From positions 992,001 through 1,056,000 of the forward strand of contig NZ_LUAX01000007.1 in assembly GCF_001695575.1 (NCBI RefSeq): 64,000 bases of DNA, written 5' to 3'. Under the pieces are notes generated by a model that was given only the letters and a program-made list of their open reading frames with translations, ran no database searches and was not told the origin of the DNA. Shown piece after piece: positions 27,235 through 35,990 of this stretch; position 1 is the stretch's first letter; each line of letters begins with the position of its first letter. The translations under genes were made by a program, and so were the position numbers. The DNA is from Vibrio europaeus. Its GTDB lineage: Bacteria > Pseudomonadota > Gammaproteobacteria > Enterobacterales > Vibrionaceae.

Positions 27235-27262
27235 CTCAGCCCTCCTTTAAGGGAGGGCTGAG
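27235..27262 (-). terminator. Hairpin after eda
   Basis: CTCAGCCCTC pairs with GAGGGCTGAG about 27 bases past the eda stop. No T-run follows in the eda direction, so it may be an mRNA-stabilising or weak terminator structure. Confidence 0.5.
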
Positions 27263-27288
27263 CGCGTGGTGGTTAGATCAATAGTGCG

Positions 27289-27918
27289 TTATTCATTGAC
27301 CAGTGCGACTGCCTCACGAGTTAAACGAGCAAGCTCTTCCCAGTCACCTGACTCAATTAGCTTTTTATCTACCATCCATGTTCCGCCACATGCCACGACG
27401 CGCGGAATAGCGAGATAGTCTTTTACGTTTGCTGGGTTGATACCACCCGTTGGCATAAGTTCAACATCGGTGTAAGGAGCCAGCAGAGACTTGACCATAT
27501 TGATACCACCAGACGCTTCAGCCGGGAAGAATTTAAGTGTGGTCAGCCCCATTTCAAGTGCTGCTTCTACGGTGCTTGGGTTGTTCACGCCTGGAACAAT
27601 ATCAATGCCGATCTCTTGACATGCTCTCACCGTGTTAGGGTTAAAACCTGGCGAAACGATAAAGGTTGCTCCTGCCTCTTTTGCTGCAATTGCTTGTTCC
27701 TTGTTAAGCACGGTTCCCGCCCCGATAAGCATGTCTGGTTGGTGTTGGCGAAGAAGACGAATTGCCTCTACCGCTGCTTCTGAGCGAAAGGTAATTTCAG
27801 CGGCAGGTAAACCATTTTCTGCTAGTACCTTACCCAGAGGGATGATGTCTTGCGCGTTGTCGATAGCGATGACTGGGATAACTTTAAGCGCTTTTAACTG
27901 TTGTTTGATGTTAGACAT
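27289..27918 (-). CDS. eda: 2-dehydro-3-deoxy-phosphogluconate aldolase (KDPG aldolase)
   Basis: The 209-residue cytosolic class I aldolase splits KDPG into pyruvate and glyceraldehyde-3-phosphate. E41 in AEITFR and the Schiff-base lysine K129 in LKFFPAEASGG are both present, as is MPTGGINPANV for phosphate binding. The open frame begins eight codons earlier, but the ATG at 27918 has AAAGGAA at good spacing and starts after the kdgK stop with a 10-base gap. It is the last catabolic gene of the operon dctQ-dctM-uxuB-uxaC-kdgK-eda. Confidence 0.95.
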   Translation of the reverse strand: MSNIKQQLKALKVIPVIAIDNAQDIIPLGKVLAENGLPAAEITFRSEAAVEAIRLLRQHQPDMLIGAGTVLNKEQAIAAKEAGATFIVSPGFNPNTVRACQEIGIDIVPGVNNPSTVEAALEMGLTTLKFFPAEASGGINMVKSLLAPYTDVELMPTGGINPANVKDYLAIPRVVACGGTWMVDKKLIESGDWEELARLTREAVALVNE

Positions 27919-27928
27919 GAGTGTTCCT

Positions 27929-28885
27929 TTAAACGACGCCAAGCGCCGGTTGTGTAAATTCTTTTGAAATTATGGCACCGCGATGTTGAATCACGACGCC
28001 TGCCAACTGGTTTCCTCGCTGGCATGCGGTGACTAAGTCTGCTCCTGTAAGGTAGGCAGAGAGGAAGCCACCATTAAATGAGTCTCCCGCTGAAGTGGTA
28101 TCAACAACCTGCTCAACGGCTTGGGTTGTAACTGCATGTTGTTGTAAATGTTCATCTTGGACCAAACAGCCATCTGCGCCCATTTTTACCACAATGTTAG
28201 AGATTCCAAAGCGTTGTAGACGTTCAATGGTTTTCTCTGGAGTCGTATCTCCCCAAAGCGATTGTTCATCATCAAAAGTCACCAACGCGATATCGGTGAG
28301 CTGATACATAGCTTGGTAGATCTCTTTGATGGTTTGATTATCATCTTGCGGCCAAAGTGCAGGGCGAAAGTTGCTATCAAAGGCGATCTCAACCCCCGAT
28401 GATTTCAGTTCCACAATTAAGTTGAGCAGCGAAATGCGATCTTGCTTAGGTAGAATAGCTAAGCTAATACCGCTCAAAAACAGCGTATCCACTTCTCTTA
28501 ATGCTTGCTTAACCCGTAAAAAGTCGGGATGTTGGACAACATAACGGGCTGCTGATTGATCTCGCCAGTAAAGGAACGTCCTTTCTCCTTGCTCATCGAG
28601 TTGGATTAGGTAGAGCCCCGGCGTGCGGTTGTCATCGTGTAGAACAAGTTCTGTCGAGATGCCTTCTTGTTTCCAACGATTGAGCATACCTAAGCTGATG
28701 GGATCTTGCCCCAATGCGGTGACATAAGAGGTTTTAATCTTTTGTGGCTTGGAATTCGCTTCACATCCACGCGCTAAATAGACCGCAGCATTGAGAGTAT
28801 CCCCACCAAAGGTTTGGTGCATTGAGCCAAAGGGTTTCCCGTTTAGCTCAATCATGCATTCACCAACAATGGCGATGTGTTTCAT
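27929..28885 (-). CDS. kdgK: 2-keto-3-deoxygluconate kinase (PfkB family)
   Basis: The 318-residue ribokinase-fold sugar kinase phosphorylates 2-keto-3-deoxygluconate to KDPG. It opens with IVGECMIELNG and the GGDTLNAAVYLAR sugar-site motif, and has the PfkB signature DTTSAGDSFNGGFLSAYL with the catalytic aspartate in AGDSF. Its place between uxaC (3-base gap) and eda matches the last two steps of glucuronate breakdown. Confidence 0.93.
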   Translation of the reverse strand: MKHIAIVGECMIELNGKPFGSMHQTFGGDTLNAAVYLARGCEANSKPQKIKTSYVTALGQDPISLGMLNRWKQEGISTELVLHDDNRTPGLYLIQLDEQGERTFLYWRDQSAARYVVQHPDFLRVKQALREVDTLFLSGISLAILPKQDRISLLNLIVELKSSGVEIAFDSNFRPALWPQDDNQTIKEIYQAMYQLTDIALVTFDDEQSLWGDTTPEKTIERLQRFGISNIVVKMGADGCLVQDEHLQQHAVTTQAVEQVVDTTSAGDSFNGGFLSAYLTGADLVTACQRGNQLAGVVIQHRGAIISKEFTQPALGVV

Positions 28886-28888
28886 GGG

Positions 28889-30304
28889 TTAGTTCCTCTC
28901 TTCAAAATAGCGCTTAGCATTGCCAAAGCAGATGTTTTCAATCATAGGCCCAAGTAGAGTGAAGTCGTTCGGTACTTCGCCGTTTTCTACCCAGTGTCCG
29001 ACCATATTACACAAGATACGACGGAAATATTCGTGTCGAGTATAGGAGAGGAAACTGCGCGAATCAGTTAGCATACCGACAAACTGACTGAGTAAGCCAA
29101 GCTGTGAAAGCTGTTCCATTTGGCGCTGCATACCGTCTTTCTGATCGTTAAACCACCATCCAGAGCCGAATTGAATTTTGCCTGCAATACCACCACCTTG
29201 GAAGTTACCAATCATGGTTGCCATCATCTCATTGTCACGCGGGTTCAAGCAGTAAAGAATGGTACGAGGAAGTTGGTTCGTTTTGTCCATTTCGTCTAGT
29301 AGCTTGGCAAGCTCAAAAGCAAACGGTCGATCGCCAATCGAGTCAAAACCTGCATCGGCTCCAAGTTGGTTAAACATACGCGTACTATTGTTGCGCTGTG
29401 CACCAATATGAAGTTGCATGACCCAGCCAAGCTGAGCATAGCGTTTACCTAACCACACTTGCACGGCAGTGGAGAACTGAGCGCATTCCAACTCACAGAG
29501 CACTTCACCATTGAGTCGACGTGAGAGTAGGGCATCGAGGTCAGATTCGGTTGGAATCGGCGCATAGCGAACCACTTCAATACCATGATCCGCCGCTTTG
29601 CAGCCGTGAGCATCAAAGTGCGCAAGCCTATTATCCAAAGCGTCTAATAGATCATTGAACTTGTTAATCTCAATATTGGCAACCATGCTCAGTTGCTGCA
29701 TATAATCAGCGAATCCATCGAGTTCGATTTTAAACACTTTGTCTGGTCGCCAACTTGGAGTCACATTAACGTCAAAAGAGTCATCTTCAGCGATGGTTTT
29801 ATGATGTTCGAGCGAGTCGATTGGGTCATCAGTCGTACCCGCCATAACAACATTCATTTGCTTCATTATACCGCGAGCACTGAACTCAGGCGTTTGCAGC
29901 AGTTCATTACACTGATGCCAAATGTGCTCGGCACTTTTAGGGGCAAATAAGGTATTCGTAATGCCAAAGGGGCGACGCAGTTCAAGGTGTGTCCAGTGAT
30001 AGAGCGGATTACCTAAGGTTTGTGGAACCGTTTTTGCCCAAGCGAGATACTTTTCGTAATCACTGGCATCTCCGGTAATCAATCGCTCGTCGATCCCAGC
30101 TGAACGCATACCTCGCCATTTGTAATGGTCACCTTCAAGCCAGATTTGTCCGAGGTTATCGAACTGGCGATTGTTGGCGACTTCTGACGGGTTTAGATGG
30201 CAATGATAGTCATAAATTGGCTGGTGGGCTGCATACTCATGGTATAAGCGACGTGCCGTTTCGTTTGAAAGCAGAAAGTCTTCACATAGAAATTGTTTCA
30301 TCAT
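28889..30304 (-). CDS. uxaC: Glucuronate isomerase
   Basis: The 471-residue enzyme of the UxaC family converts D-glucuronate to D-fructuronate (and D-galacturonate to D-tagaturonate). It has the amidohydrolase-like YDYHCHLNPSE metal-site motif at the start and the family blocks GTTDDP and RFLSYTRHEYFRRILC. The length equals the E. coli enzyme closely. Two adjacent ATGs can start it, after AAAGGATAGG. It is nine bases from uxuB and three from kdgK, in one operon. Confidence 0.95.
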   Translation of the reverse strand: MMKQFLCEDFLLSNETARRLYHEYAAHQPIYDYHCHLNPSEVANNRQFDNLGQIWLEGDHYKWRGMRSAGIDERLITGDASDYEKYLAWAKTVPQTLGNPLYHWTHLELRRPFGITNTLFAPKSAEHIWHQCNELLQTPEFSARGIMKQMNVVMAGTTDDPIDSLEHHKTIAEDDSFDVNVTPSWRPDKVFKIELDGFADYMQQLSMVANIEINKFNDLLDALDNRLAHFDAHGCKAADHGIEVVRYAPIPTESDLDALLSRRLNGEVLCELECAQFSTAVQVWLGKRYAQLGWVMQLHIGAQRNNSTRMFNQLGADAGFDSIGDRPFAFELAKLLDEMDKTNQLPRTILYCLNPRDNEMMATMIGNFQGGGIAGKIQFGSGWWFNDQKDGMQRQMEQLSQLGLLSQFVGMLTDSRSFLSYTRHEYFRRILCNMVGHWVENGEVPNDFTLLGPMIENICFGNAKRYFEERN

Positions 30305-30312
30305 CCTATCCT

Positions 30313-31776
30313 TTACAGTGAAGCGACGGTTTTACGTGCGCCATGGTCAATGAGTGATTGATAAGCTGTGCTCACTGCGTCTATAACTTTAGGGTTTTGA
30401 CCTAACTCTTTGGGAAAGATCGCTTCTACGCCAAGTAAGGCGGGAACAACGGATACATTAAAGCCATGCTCATCGCAGATTTGGCGCAGAGTATCAGCCA
30501 TTGGGTCGCGAACATCGATGTTATGTCCTTGCTCATCAACCCCAGACACATACCGCATCCATCCGGCAATGGCAGTAGCAAGCCAAGAAAAATCCGAGCC
30601 TTGTGTTAAATGGAATTGAAGGCTGCCGCCAAGACGTTGTGGAATTTTTTGGCTGCCATCTATCGCGATTTGCCAAGTTTTGTGTCTAAGACTTGGATTA
30701 GTGAAACGTTCGATGAGCAGCTTAGCGTAGCCTTTTAAATCCGTTCCTTCGGGCATGTTTAAAGAGCGAGCCTGCGCCTTTATCATCATATCAAACGCGG
30801 CTTTGCGGTAGCCGTGGTCAGTCATGGTATCTGAGATATGCGCATAGCCACCAAGATAACCGAGATAGGCGAGGAACGAGTGGCTGCCGTTGAGCATTCG
30901 TAGTTTCATCTCTTCATATGGCACGACATCAGCAACGAACTCCGCACCTGCAATGTCCCACTCTGGTCTGCCAGCGACAAAGTTATCTTCTATCACCCAT
31001 TGGCGAAAAGGTTCGCAGGCGATAGCGCAAGGGTCTTCGCAACCAAGCAATTCGGTGATCTCCGCTAAGGTTTCTTTCGTCGCAGCGGGTACAATGCGGT
31101 CAACCATAGTGCAAGGGAAAGTCACATTCGCCTCAATCCAATGAGCAAATTCAGGGTCGAGTAATTGGGCGAACTCCAATATCGCTGCTTTCGCTACGTG
31201 GCCATTCTCTTGAACATTGTCGCAAGACATTACGGTAAAAGGGTTCAAACCACGCTCTCGGCGCATCTTAAGAGCTTGAACAATATACCCAAGTGCAGAT
31301 TTGGGCTCGGTGGGATTGGCTAAGTCGGCGATAACCAATGGGTTATTCCTGTCTAGCTTACCTGTCGCAGGATCGGCGCAGTAACCTTTCTCTGTGATTG
31401 TCATCGAGACAATCGACACCTGTGGCTCTGCCATTTTACTCAGGACAGTATCAATGCCATCAAGGTTTGGATGGAGAGACTCAGTGACCGAGCTAATCAC
31501 ACGAACTGTGGTTGATTCTGCCCCTTTCTCGGCGACCGTATAGAGATGATCTTGTTGCCTAAGCGATTCAATTAACGTTTCGCCACCAAACAGATTTACC
31601 TCGCAGATTCCCCAGTCTGAACTCGTTTTACTCAACATTTCATTAGTAAACAACGCTTGATGTGCGCGGTGAAAAGCGCCAAAGCCAAGGTGAACAATGC
31701 GGCTTTTCAGATTGTGACGATCATAGTCCGGCAGCAGAACAGCGTCGTTTAATATGGTGTTTGCGATAGTTTTCAT
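30313..31776 (-). CDS. uxuB: Fructuronate reductase (mannitol dehydrogenase family)
   Basis: The 487-residue NAD-dependent long-chain polyol dehydrogenase reduces D-fructuronate to D-mannonate. It has the nucleotide-binding start IVHLGFGAFHRAHQALF, the SMTITEKGYC segment and the KLRMLNGSHSFLAYLG catalytic region. The length matches E. coli UxuB. The ATG at 31776 is preceded by GAGGGAT; an upstream ATG five codons earlier overlaps that site and was not used. It follows the TRAP large permease in the operon. Confidence 0.93.
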   Translation of the reverse strand: MKTIANTILNDAVLLPDYDRHNLKSRIVHLGFGAFHRAHQALFTNEMLSKTSSDWGICEVNLFGGETLIESLRQQDHLYTVAEKGAESTTVRVISSVTESLHPNLDGIDTVLSKMAEPQVSIVSMTITEKGYCADPATGKLDRNNPLVIADLANPTEPKSALGYIVQALKMRRERGLNPFTVMSCDNVQENGHVAKAAILEFAQLLDPEFAHWIEANVTFPCTMVDRIVPAATKETLAEITELLGCEDPCAIACEPFRQWVIEDNFVAGRPEWDIAGAEFVADVVPYEEMKLRMLNGSHSFLAYLGYLGGYAHISDTMTDHGYRKAAFDMMIKAQARSLNMPEGTDLKGYAKLLIERFTNPSLRHKTWQIAIDGSQKIPQRLGGSLQFHLTQGSDFSWLATAIAGWMRYVSGVDEQGHNIDVRDPMADTLRQICDEHGFNVSVVPALLGVEAIFPKELGQNPKVIDAVSTAYQSLIDHGARKTVASL

Positions 31777-31828
31777 TGTTATATCCCTCATCCCACAGAG
31801 TGAACTATGGGATGGTTTATTGTATTAG

Positions 31829-33130
31829 TTAGTAGCCAAGCACAAGGTTCGGTAAGAAAAGGCTCAGTTCAGGAATAAAGGTGACGGCCATCAGTGCGAC
31901 GACGAGGGCTGCGTAGAATGGCAGCAGAGGTTTAATGATCTTATCGATAGCAACGTCAGCGACTGAACAACCAATAAAGAGAGCACTGCCGACAGGTGGA
32001 GTACAGATACCAATCGCGAGGTTAAACGTCATCATGATGCCGAAATGGACTGGGTCGATACCCATATCGAGCGCGATAGGCAGGAAGATTGGTGTAAAGA
32101 TCAATACCGCTGGTGTCATATCCATAAAGATACCGACAATCAGAAGAATGATATTGATAATCAGCAAAATCATCAGCGGGTTATCAGAGACAGCCAATAA
32201 CGCATCCGCAATCATGTATGGGATATCCGCGTTAGCCATTGCCCATGACATGCCCATTGAAGCGCCAACTAACAGTAAAACGATCGAAGTGGTCACCGCA
32301 GACTCAAGAACAATCTTTGGCAGTTCACGCCATTTCACTTCACGATAGATGAGTACTGCAAGGGTAAAGGTATAGACAACCGCGATAGCAGAGGCCTCGG
32401 TTGCCGTGAAAATACCGCCAATGATTCCGCCCATAATGATGACAATCAGTGCTAATGATGGCGCTGCTTTCAGGAAGGTATTCCATACCACGGCCATAGA
32501 AGGGCGTTCTGCAATTGGGTAGCCTCGTTTTTTCGCGATGTAGCCTGCAACCAACATGATACTTAAGCCCATCAAAATGCCGGGAATGTAACCCGCTAAG
32601 AAGAGTGCAGCGATAGACGTACCGCCAGAGACCAGTGAGAAGACAATCAAAGTGTTGCTTGGCGGGATCAACAGACCTGACGGGCACGACGTAATGTTAA
32701 CCGCTGCCGAAAAGTTCTCATCGTAGCCATCTTTCTTTTGCAAAGGTGACATGGTGCCGCCAACTGCAGCAGCAGAGGCAACAGCAGAACCTGAAATCGA
32801 ACCAAACATCATATTCGCCATCACGTTAACGTGAGCAAGAGAACCTGGCAGGCGACCACCGAGCACTTTTGCGAAATTGATTAGGCGTAGGGCAATGCCC
32901 CCTTGGTTCATGATGTTGCCTGCAAGAATAAAGAACGGGATTGCGAGCAGGGCAAAGTTGTCTAGCCCAGCAGCCATACGCTGAGCAACCACTGCGATTG
33001 CAGGTTCAAGTGGTAGACTCATGAGAATGGTCGCCAAAGACGATAAACCAATCGCAAACGAGACAGGAACACCTATTGCGAGCAATACGGCAAAGGTGCC
33101 GAATAGAGTAAGAATTACTTGCCATTCCAT
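31829..33130 (-). CDS. TRAP transporter large permease (DctM type)
   Basis: The 433-residue protein has about 12 membrane helices and the DctM signatures SISGSAVASAAAVGG, PPSNTLIVF and GICTPPVGSALFIG. It forms the sodium-dependent translocation channel of a tripartite TRAP importer with the small permease encoded 15 bases upstream and the binding protein encoded divergently at 33979. The operon context points to a hexuronate such as glucuronate as substrate. AAGGATT precedes the start. Confidence 0.93.
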   Translation of the reverse strand: MEWQVILTLFGTFAVLLAIGVPVSFAIGLSSLATILMSLPLEPAIAVVAQRMAAGLDNFALLAIPFFILAGNIMNQGGIALRLINFAKVLGGRLPGSLAHVNVMANMMFGSISGSAVASAAAVGGTMSPLQKKDGYDENFSAAVNITSCPSGLLIPPSNTLIVFSLVSGGTSIAALFLAGYIPGILMGLSIMLVAGYIAKKRGYPIAERPSMAVVWNTFLKAAPSLALIVIIMGGIIGGIFTATEASAIAVVYTFTLAVLIYREVKWRELPKIVLESAVTTSIVLLLVGASMGMSWAMANADIPYMIADALLAVSDNPLMILLIINIILLIVGIFMDMTPAVLIFTPIFLPIALDMGIDPVHFGIMMTFNLAIGICTPPVGSALFIGCSVADVAIDKIIKPLLPFYAALVVALMAVTFIPELSLFLPNLVLGY

Positions 33131-33145
33131 TGTGGAATCCTTCTA

Positions 33146-33658
33146 TTAATCAATCTGAGATTCGGCGACTAGGGTGTTGCCTGAAATAAGCTGTTTAACG
33201 CGCTCGGAGGCGAAAATTGCCGAATAGAAAATCATTAGTGCGCCGCTGATCGGTAAGCAAAAATATATATAACCCATCTCTAAACCTAAGGCGGGCGTTT
33301 GTTGACCTGTGGCTAGGGTTTTGGCTGCGAGCTGAATGCCGCCATGGACCAATACGATATAAGCAAACACACCAATCGCAATTTGAATAACAATCTCATT
33401 AATCAGTTTACGTTTGCCCGTTAGCTTCATGGTGAGTAGGTCGATAGCGAGGTGTCTTTTTAACCCAGTGGTGTAAGCCGCCCCTATCAGTGCGACCCAC
33501 ATAAATAGGTAGCGCGCGAGTTCATCGGTCACGGTACTGGGCTTGCCTATCACATAGCGGGAAACGACCTGCCAAATGACGCAGAACACCAGAAAGGTAG
33601 AGAGGGAGACGGTAAACGCGGCTAACCCCTTGTTTATGTAACTGACCAATTTATTCAT
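33146..33658 (-). CDS. TRAP transporter small permease (DctQ type)
   Basis: The 170-residue protein has four membrane helices in the DctQ pattern, including SRYVIGKPSTVTDELARYLFMWVALIGAAY. It pairs with the DctM subunit to form the membrane part of the TRAP importer. It is the first gene of the leftward uronate operon, with AAAGGAT ahead of its ATG, and faces the operator array. Confidence 0.92.
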   Translation of the reverse strand: MNKLVSYINKGLAAFTVSLSTFLVFCVIWQVVSRYVIGKPSTVTDELARYLFMWVALIGAAYTTGLKRHLAIDLLTMKLTGKRKLINEIVIQIAIGVFAYIVLVHGGIQLAAKTLATGQQTPALGLEMGYIYFCLPISGALMIFYSAIFASERVKQLISGNTLVAESQID

Positions 33659-33698
33659 CTTAATATCCTTTCAACAACATACCGTACATTCCGTAACA

Positions 33699-33712
33699 AT
33701 TGGTATACCAAT
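33699..33712. promoter_or_regulatory. Putative UxuR operator 1
   Basis: ATTGGTATACCAAT is a perfect 14-bp palindrome, the form I recall for UxuR/ExuR operators in Gammaproteobacteria. It lies 41 bases upstream of dctQ. Confidence 0.75.
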
Positions 33713-33813
33713 GTGGTGTCTGATTTTATGACTTCGCCAAAGAATGTGCCGAAATTACTGTTTGGATTATAAGTTAGACAATTTGGTTGTCACGTGAGCA
33801 GGTTCACAAACGT

Positions 33814-33827
33814 ATTGGTTGACCAAT
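33814..33827. promoter_or_regulatory. Putative UxuR operator 2
   Basis: ATTGGTTGACCAAT has perfect half-sites. Its GGTTGACCAATTTT core and flank (33817-33830) recurs upstream of uxuR at 35025-35038. Confidence 0.72.
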
Positions 33828-33847
33828 TTTAGGGTGTTTATTGTGAT

Positions 33848-33861
33848 TTTGGTCAATCAAT
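33848..33861. promoter_or_regulatory. Putative weak UxuR operator 3
   Basis: TTTGGTCAATCAAT matches the half-site pattern with two mismatches. Confidence 0.4.
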
Positions 33862-33950
33862 TTGTTTTTTTGTTTTGACGATTGGTTTTTTAACCACCAA
33901 TATTGGCTTCGAAACAAGAAGTATCCCTTAAAAAAATAAACACCCTAGAT

Positions 33951-33964
33951 ATTGGACAACCAAT
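33951..33964. promoter_or_regulatory. Putative UxuR operator 4 next to the dctP start
   Basis: ATTGGACAACCAAT is an imperfect palindrome ending 14 bases before the dctP ATG, a position suited to repression. A longer-spaced pair, ATTGGT-9 nt-ACCAAT, lies at 33881-33901. Confidence 0.6.
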
Positions 33965-33978
33965 CAATGGAGAGAAGA

Positions 33979-34962
33979 ATGAATAAGCGCACAACTTTGC
34001 TAACTACCGTAATTGGAGCTGCACTGACATTAGGAGCGACTGCTTCAGCTTTCGCTGCCACTAACCTAAAGCTAAGCCACAACCATCCACGTGACCATGC
34101 CGTACACAAAGCAATGGACTACATGGCAAAAGAAGTAAAAGAACTGACGGACGGTGAAGTTCGCATCCGTATTTACCCTGATGCACAGCTCGGCACACAA
34201 CGTGAATCCATGGAGCTAATGCAGAATGGCGCTCTAGATATGGTGAAAAGTAATGCCGCAGAACTTGAAGCCTTCTCTCCAGCTTACTCAGCGTTCAACT
34301 TGCCGTATTTGTTCCGTGACAAAGACCACTACTACAAAGTGACAGACGGTGAAGTGGGTCGCGAGATCCTTGGTTCTTCTAAACAAAGCGGATTTATTGG
34401 TGTGACTTACTATGATGCAGGTGCTCGTAGTTTCTACACCAGCAAACCAATCAAAACGCCTGACGATCTTAAAGGTCTGAAAGTTCGCGTTCAGCCAAGC
34501 CCATCTGCCATTGCAATGGTAAAAGCACTCGGTGGCAACCCGACACCACTGGCATACGGTGAACTGTATACGGCATTACAACAAGGTGTGGTTGACGCGG
34601 CAGAAAACAACATCCCATCGTTTAGCTTAAGCCGTCACAGTGAAGTGGCGAAGTACTTCAGCTTAGATGAGCACACCATGGTGCCAGATGTATTGGTTAT
34701 TTCATCGAAAACCTATGACAAGTTGACGCCTGAGCAGCAAAAAGCCCTGATGAAAGCTGCGGCTGATTCTTCAGAGTACATGAAAAAGCTTTGGGCTGAA
34801 TCTGAGGCTAAAGAGCGTGCGAAAGCTGAAAAGATGGGCGTCACTTTTGTTAAGCCAAACAAAGAGCTGTTTGTAAAAGCTGTACAACCAAGATATGCAG
34901 AAATTGAAAAATCTAACCCAGAGCTAGGTGCTTTGGTAGAGAAAATCAAAGCTGTTCAGTAA
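33979..34962 (+). CDS. TRAP transporter solute-binding protein (DctP type), probable hexuronate binder
   Basis: The 327-residue periplasmic protein has a signal peptide ending SAFA and the DctP fold. The conserved arginine that holds the substrate carboxylate is in GLKVRVQPSP, and the family segment YGELYTALQQGVVDAAENN follows. It delivers its ligand to the divergently encoded DctQ/DctM permease. I chose the ATG at 33979 because GGAGAGAAG lies ahead and the signal peptide starts there; the frame is open from 33952. Hexuronate as ligand is inferred from the genes around it. Confidence 0.92.
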   Translation: MNKRTTLLTTVIGAALTLGATASAFAATNLKLSHNHPRDHAVHKAMDYMAKEVKELTDGEVRIRIYPDAQLGTQRESMELMQNGALDMVKSNAAELEAFSPAYSAFNLPYLFRDKDHYYKVTDGEVGREILGSSKQSGFIGVTYYDAGARSFYTSKPIKTPDDLKGLKVRVQPSPSAIAMVKALGGNPTPLAYGELYTALQQGVVDAAENNIPSFSLSRHSEVAKYFSLDEHTMVPDVLVISSKTYDKLTPEQQKALMKAAADSSEYMKKLWAESEAKERAKAEKMGVTFVKPNKELFVKAVQPRYAEIEKSNPELGALVEKIKAVQ

Positions 34963-35024
34963 TTCACAAAAATATAAGTAGTTATCGAACTAAAACAAGG
35001 TGTTACCACATTCTGGTATATAGA

Positions 35025-35046
35025 GGTTGACCAATTTTGATTGGTC
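35025..35046. promoter_or_regulatory. Putative UxuR autoregulatory site
   Basis: GGTTGACCAATTTT (35025-35038) is identical to the same stretch of operator 2. It overlaps the inverted repeat GACCAAT-TTTG-ATTGGTC (35029-35046), 24 bases before the uxuR start. Confidence 0.6.
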
Positions 35047-35069
35047 GCTATGATGGCGTGAGAAGTTAG

Positions 35070-35861
35070 ATGGAATACAGTGATAATATCATCATGATGC
35101 CTTTTGAAGCGAAAAGACCGTATCAAGAGATCGGTTTAGTACTAAGACAAGAGTTAATCGAAGGCCAATACAGTGTCGGAGATAGGCTCCCGCCAGAGCG
35201 CGATATTGCTGAACGTTTAGACGTTAGCCGCACAGTAGTGCGTGAAGCAATCATTATGCTTGAGCTAGAGAACTTAGTCGAAGTGAAAAAGGGCTCCGGT
35301 GTTTACGTTATCAATATTCCATCTCAACCTAACTCTCGTGAGAACGTGATTAGTGATGACGCAGGTCCATTTGAGATGCTGCAAGCAAGGCAGTTGCTAG
35401 AAAGTAATATTGCTGAGTTTGCGGCTATGCAAGTGACGCCAAGCGACATTGTCAAAATGCGTTCGGCTCTTGATCTTGAGCGAGAAGAACTCGCAAGCGG
35501 GACTGCTGATTGCAATGGCGATGAGACATTCCACTTATGCATAGCTGAGGCAACGCAAAACTCAGTGCTAGTGGATATGTTGAAGCAGTCTTGGGAGCGT
35601 CGTGAGTGCAGCCCTATGTGGAAAAAGCTTCACTCGCACATTGTCGGTCAAGATTATCGCGAAGAGTGGATTGACGATCACGCCAAAATCCTCGCTGCAT
35701 TGCAGCGCAAAGATCCCATTGCCGCTAAAAATGCCATGTGGCAACACCTTGAAAACGTCAAACAGCGCCTGTTGGAGTTGTCTGACATCGATGACCCAAA
35801 TTTTGATGGTTACCTATTCAGCTCAAACCCAGTCGTTCTTCGGGGCGCTGAAAAGAGTTAA
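35070..35861 (+). CDS. uxuR: FadR/GntR-type hexuronate regulator
   Basis: The 263-residue DNA-binding regulator has an N-terminal winged helix (residues 12-80, KRPYQEIGLVLRQELIEG, GDRLPPERDIAERLDVSRTVVREAI) and an FCD-type helical effector domain. The helix-turn-helix closely follows the pattern of E. coli UxuR/ExuR, repressors lifted by fructuronate or hexuronates. Its position between dctP and uxuA, and the matching palindromes in front of dctQ, dctP, uxuR and the GH3 gene, support this role. The ribosome-binding site is weak. Confidence 0.88.
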   Translation: MEYSDNIIMMPFEAKRPYQEIGLVLRQELIEGQYSVGDRLPPERDIAERLDVSRTVVREAIIMLELENLVEVKKGSGVYVINIPSQPNSRENVISDDAGPFEMLQARQLLESNIAEFAAMQVTPSDIVKMRSALDLEREELASGTADCNGDETFHLCIAEATQNSVLVDMLKQSWERRECSPMWKKLHSHIVGQDYREEWIDDHAKILAALQRKDPIAAKNAMWQHLENVKQRLLELSDIDDPNFDGYLFSSNPVVLRGAEKS

Positions 35862-35870
35862 CCACATTAT

Positions 35871-35884
35871 CCGACTTCGGTCGG
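35871..35884 (+). other. UUCG-tetraloop hairpin between uxuR and uxuA
   Basis: CCGAC-TTCG-GTCGG forms a 5-bp stem capped by a C(UUCG)G tetraloop, ten bases past the uxuR stop. No T-run follows. It may stabilise or process the uxuR-uxuA transcript. Confidence 0.5.
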
Positions 35885-35990
35885 GGTTAGTCAGAGTAGC
35901 GGCATAGTCACCGCTACATAATAAGAAGTCGTTTGCACTTAGCTTGAAATTTTCGAGCGGGATAAGTGCGTCTTAAAAAAGGTGAGTGTC

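Larger units (their letters stand above)
33659..33978. other. Divergent control region of the uronate operons
   Basis: The 320-base gap between the leftward dctQ operon and the rightward dctP gene contains at least four ATTGGTNNACCAAT-like sites, annotated separately. The rest is AT-rich and should hold two divergent promoters. No ORF was recognised. Confidence 0.7.
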
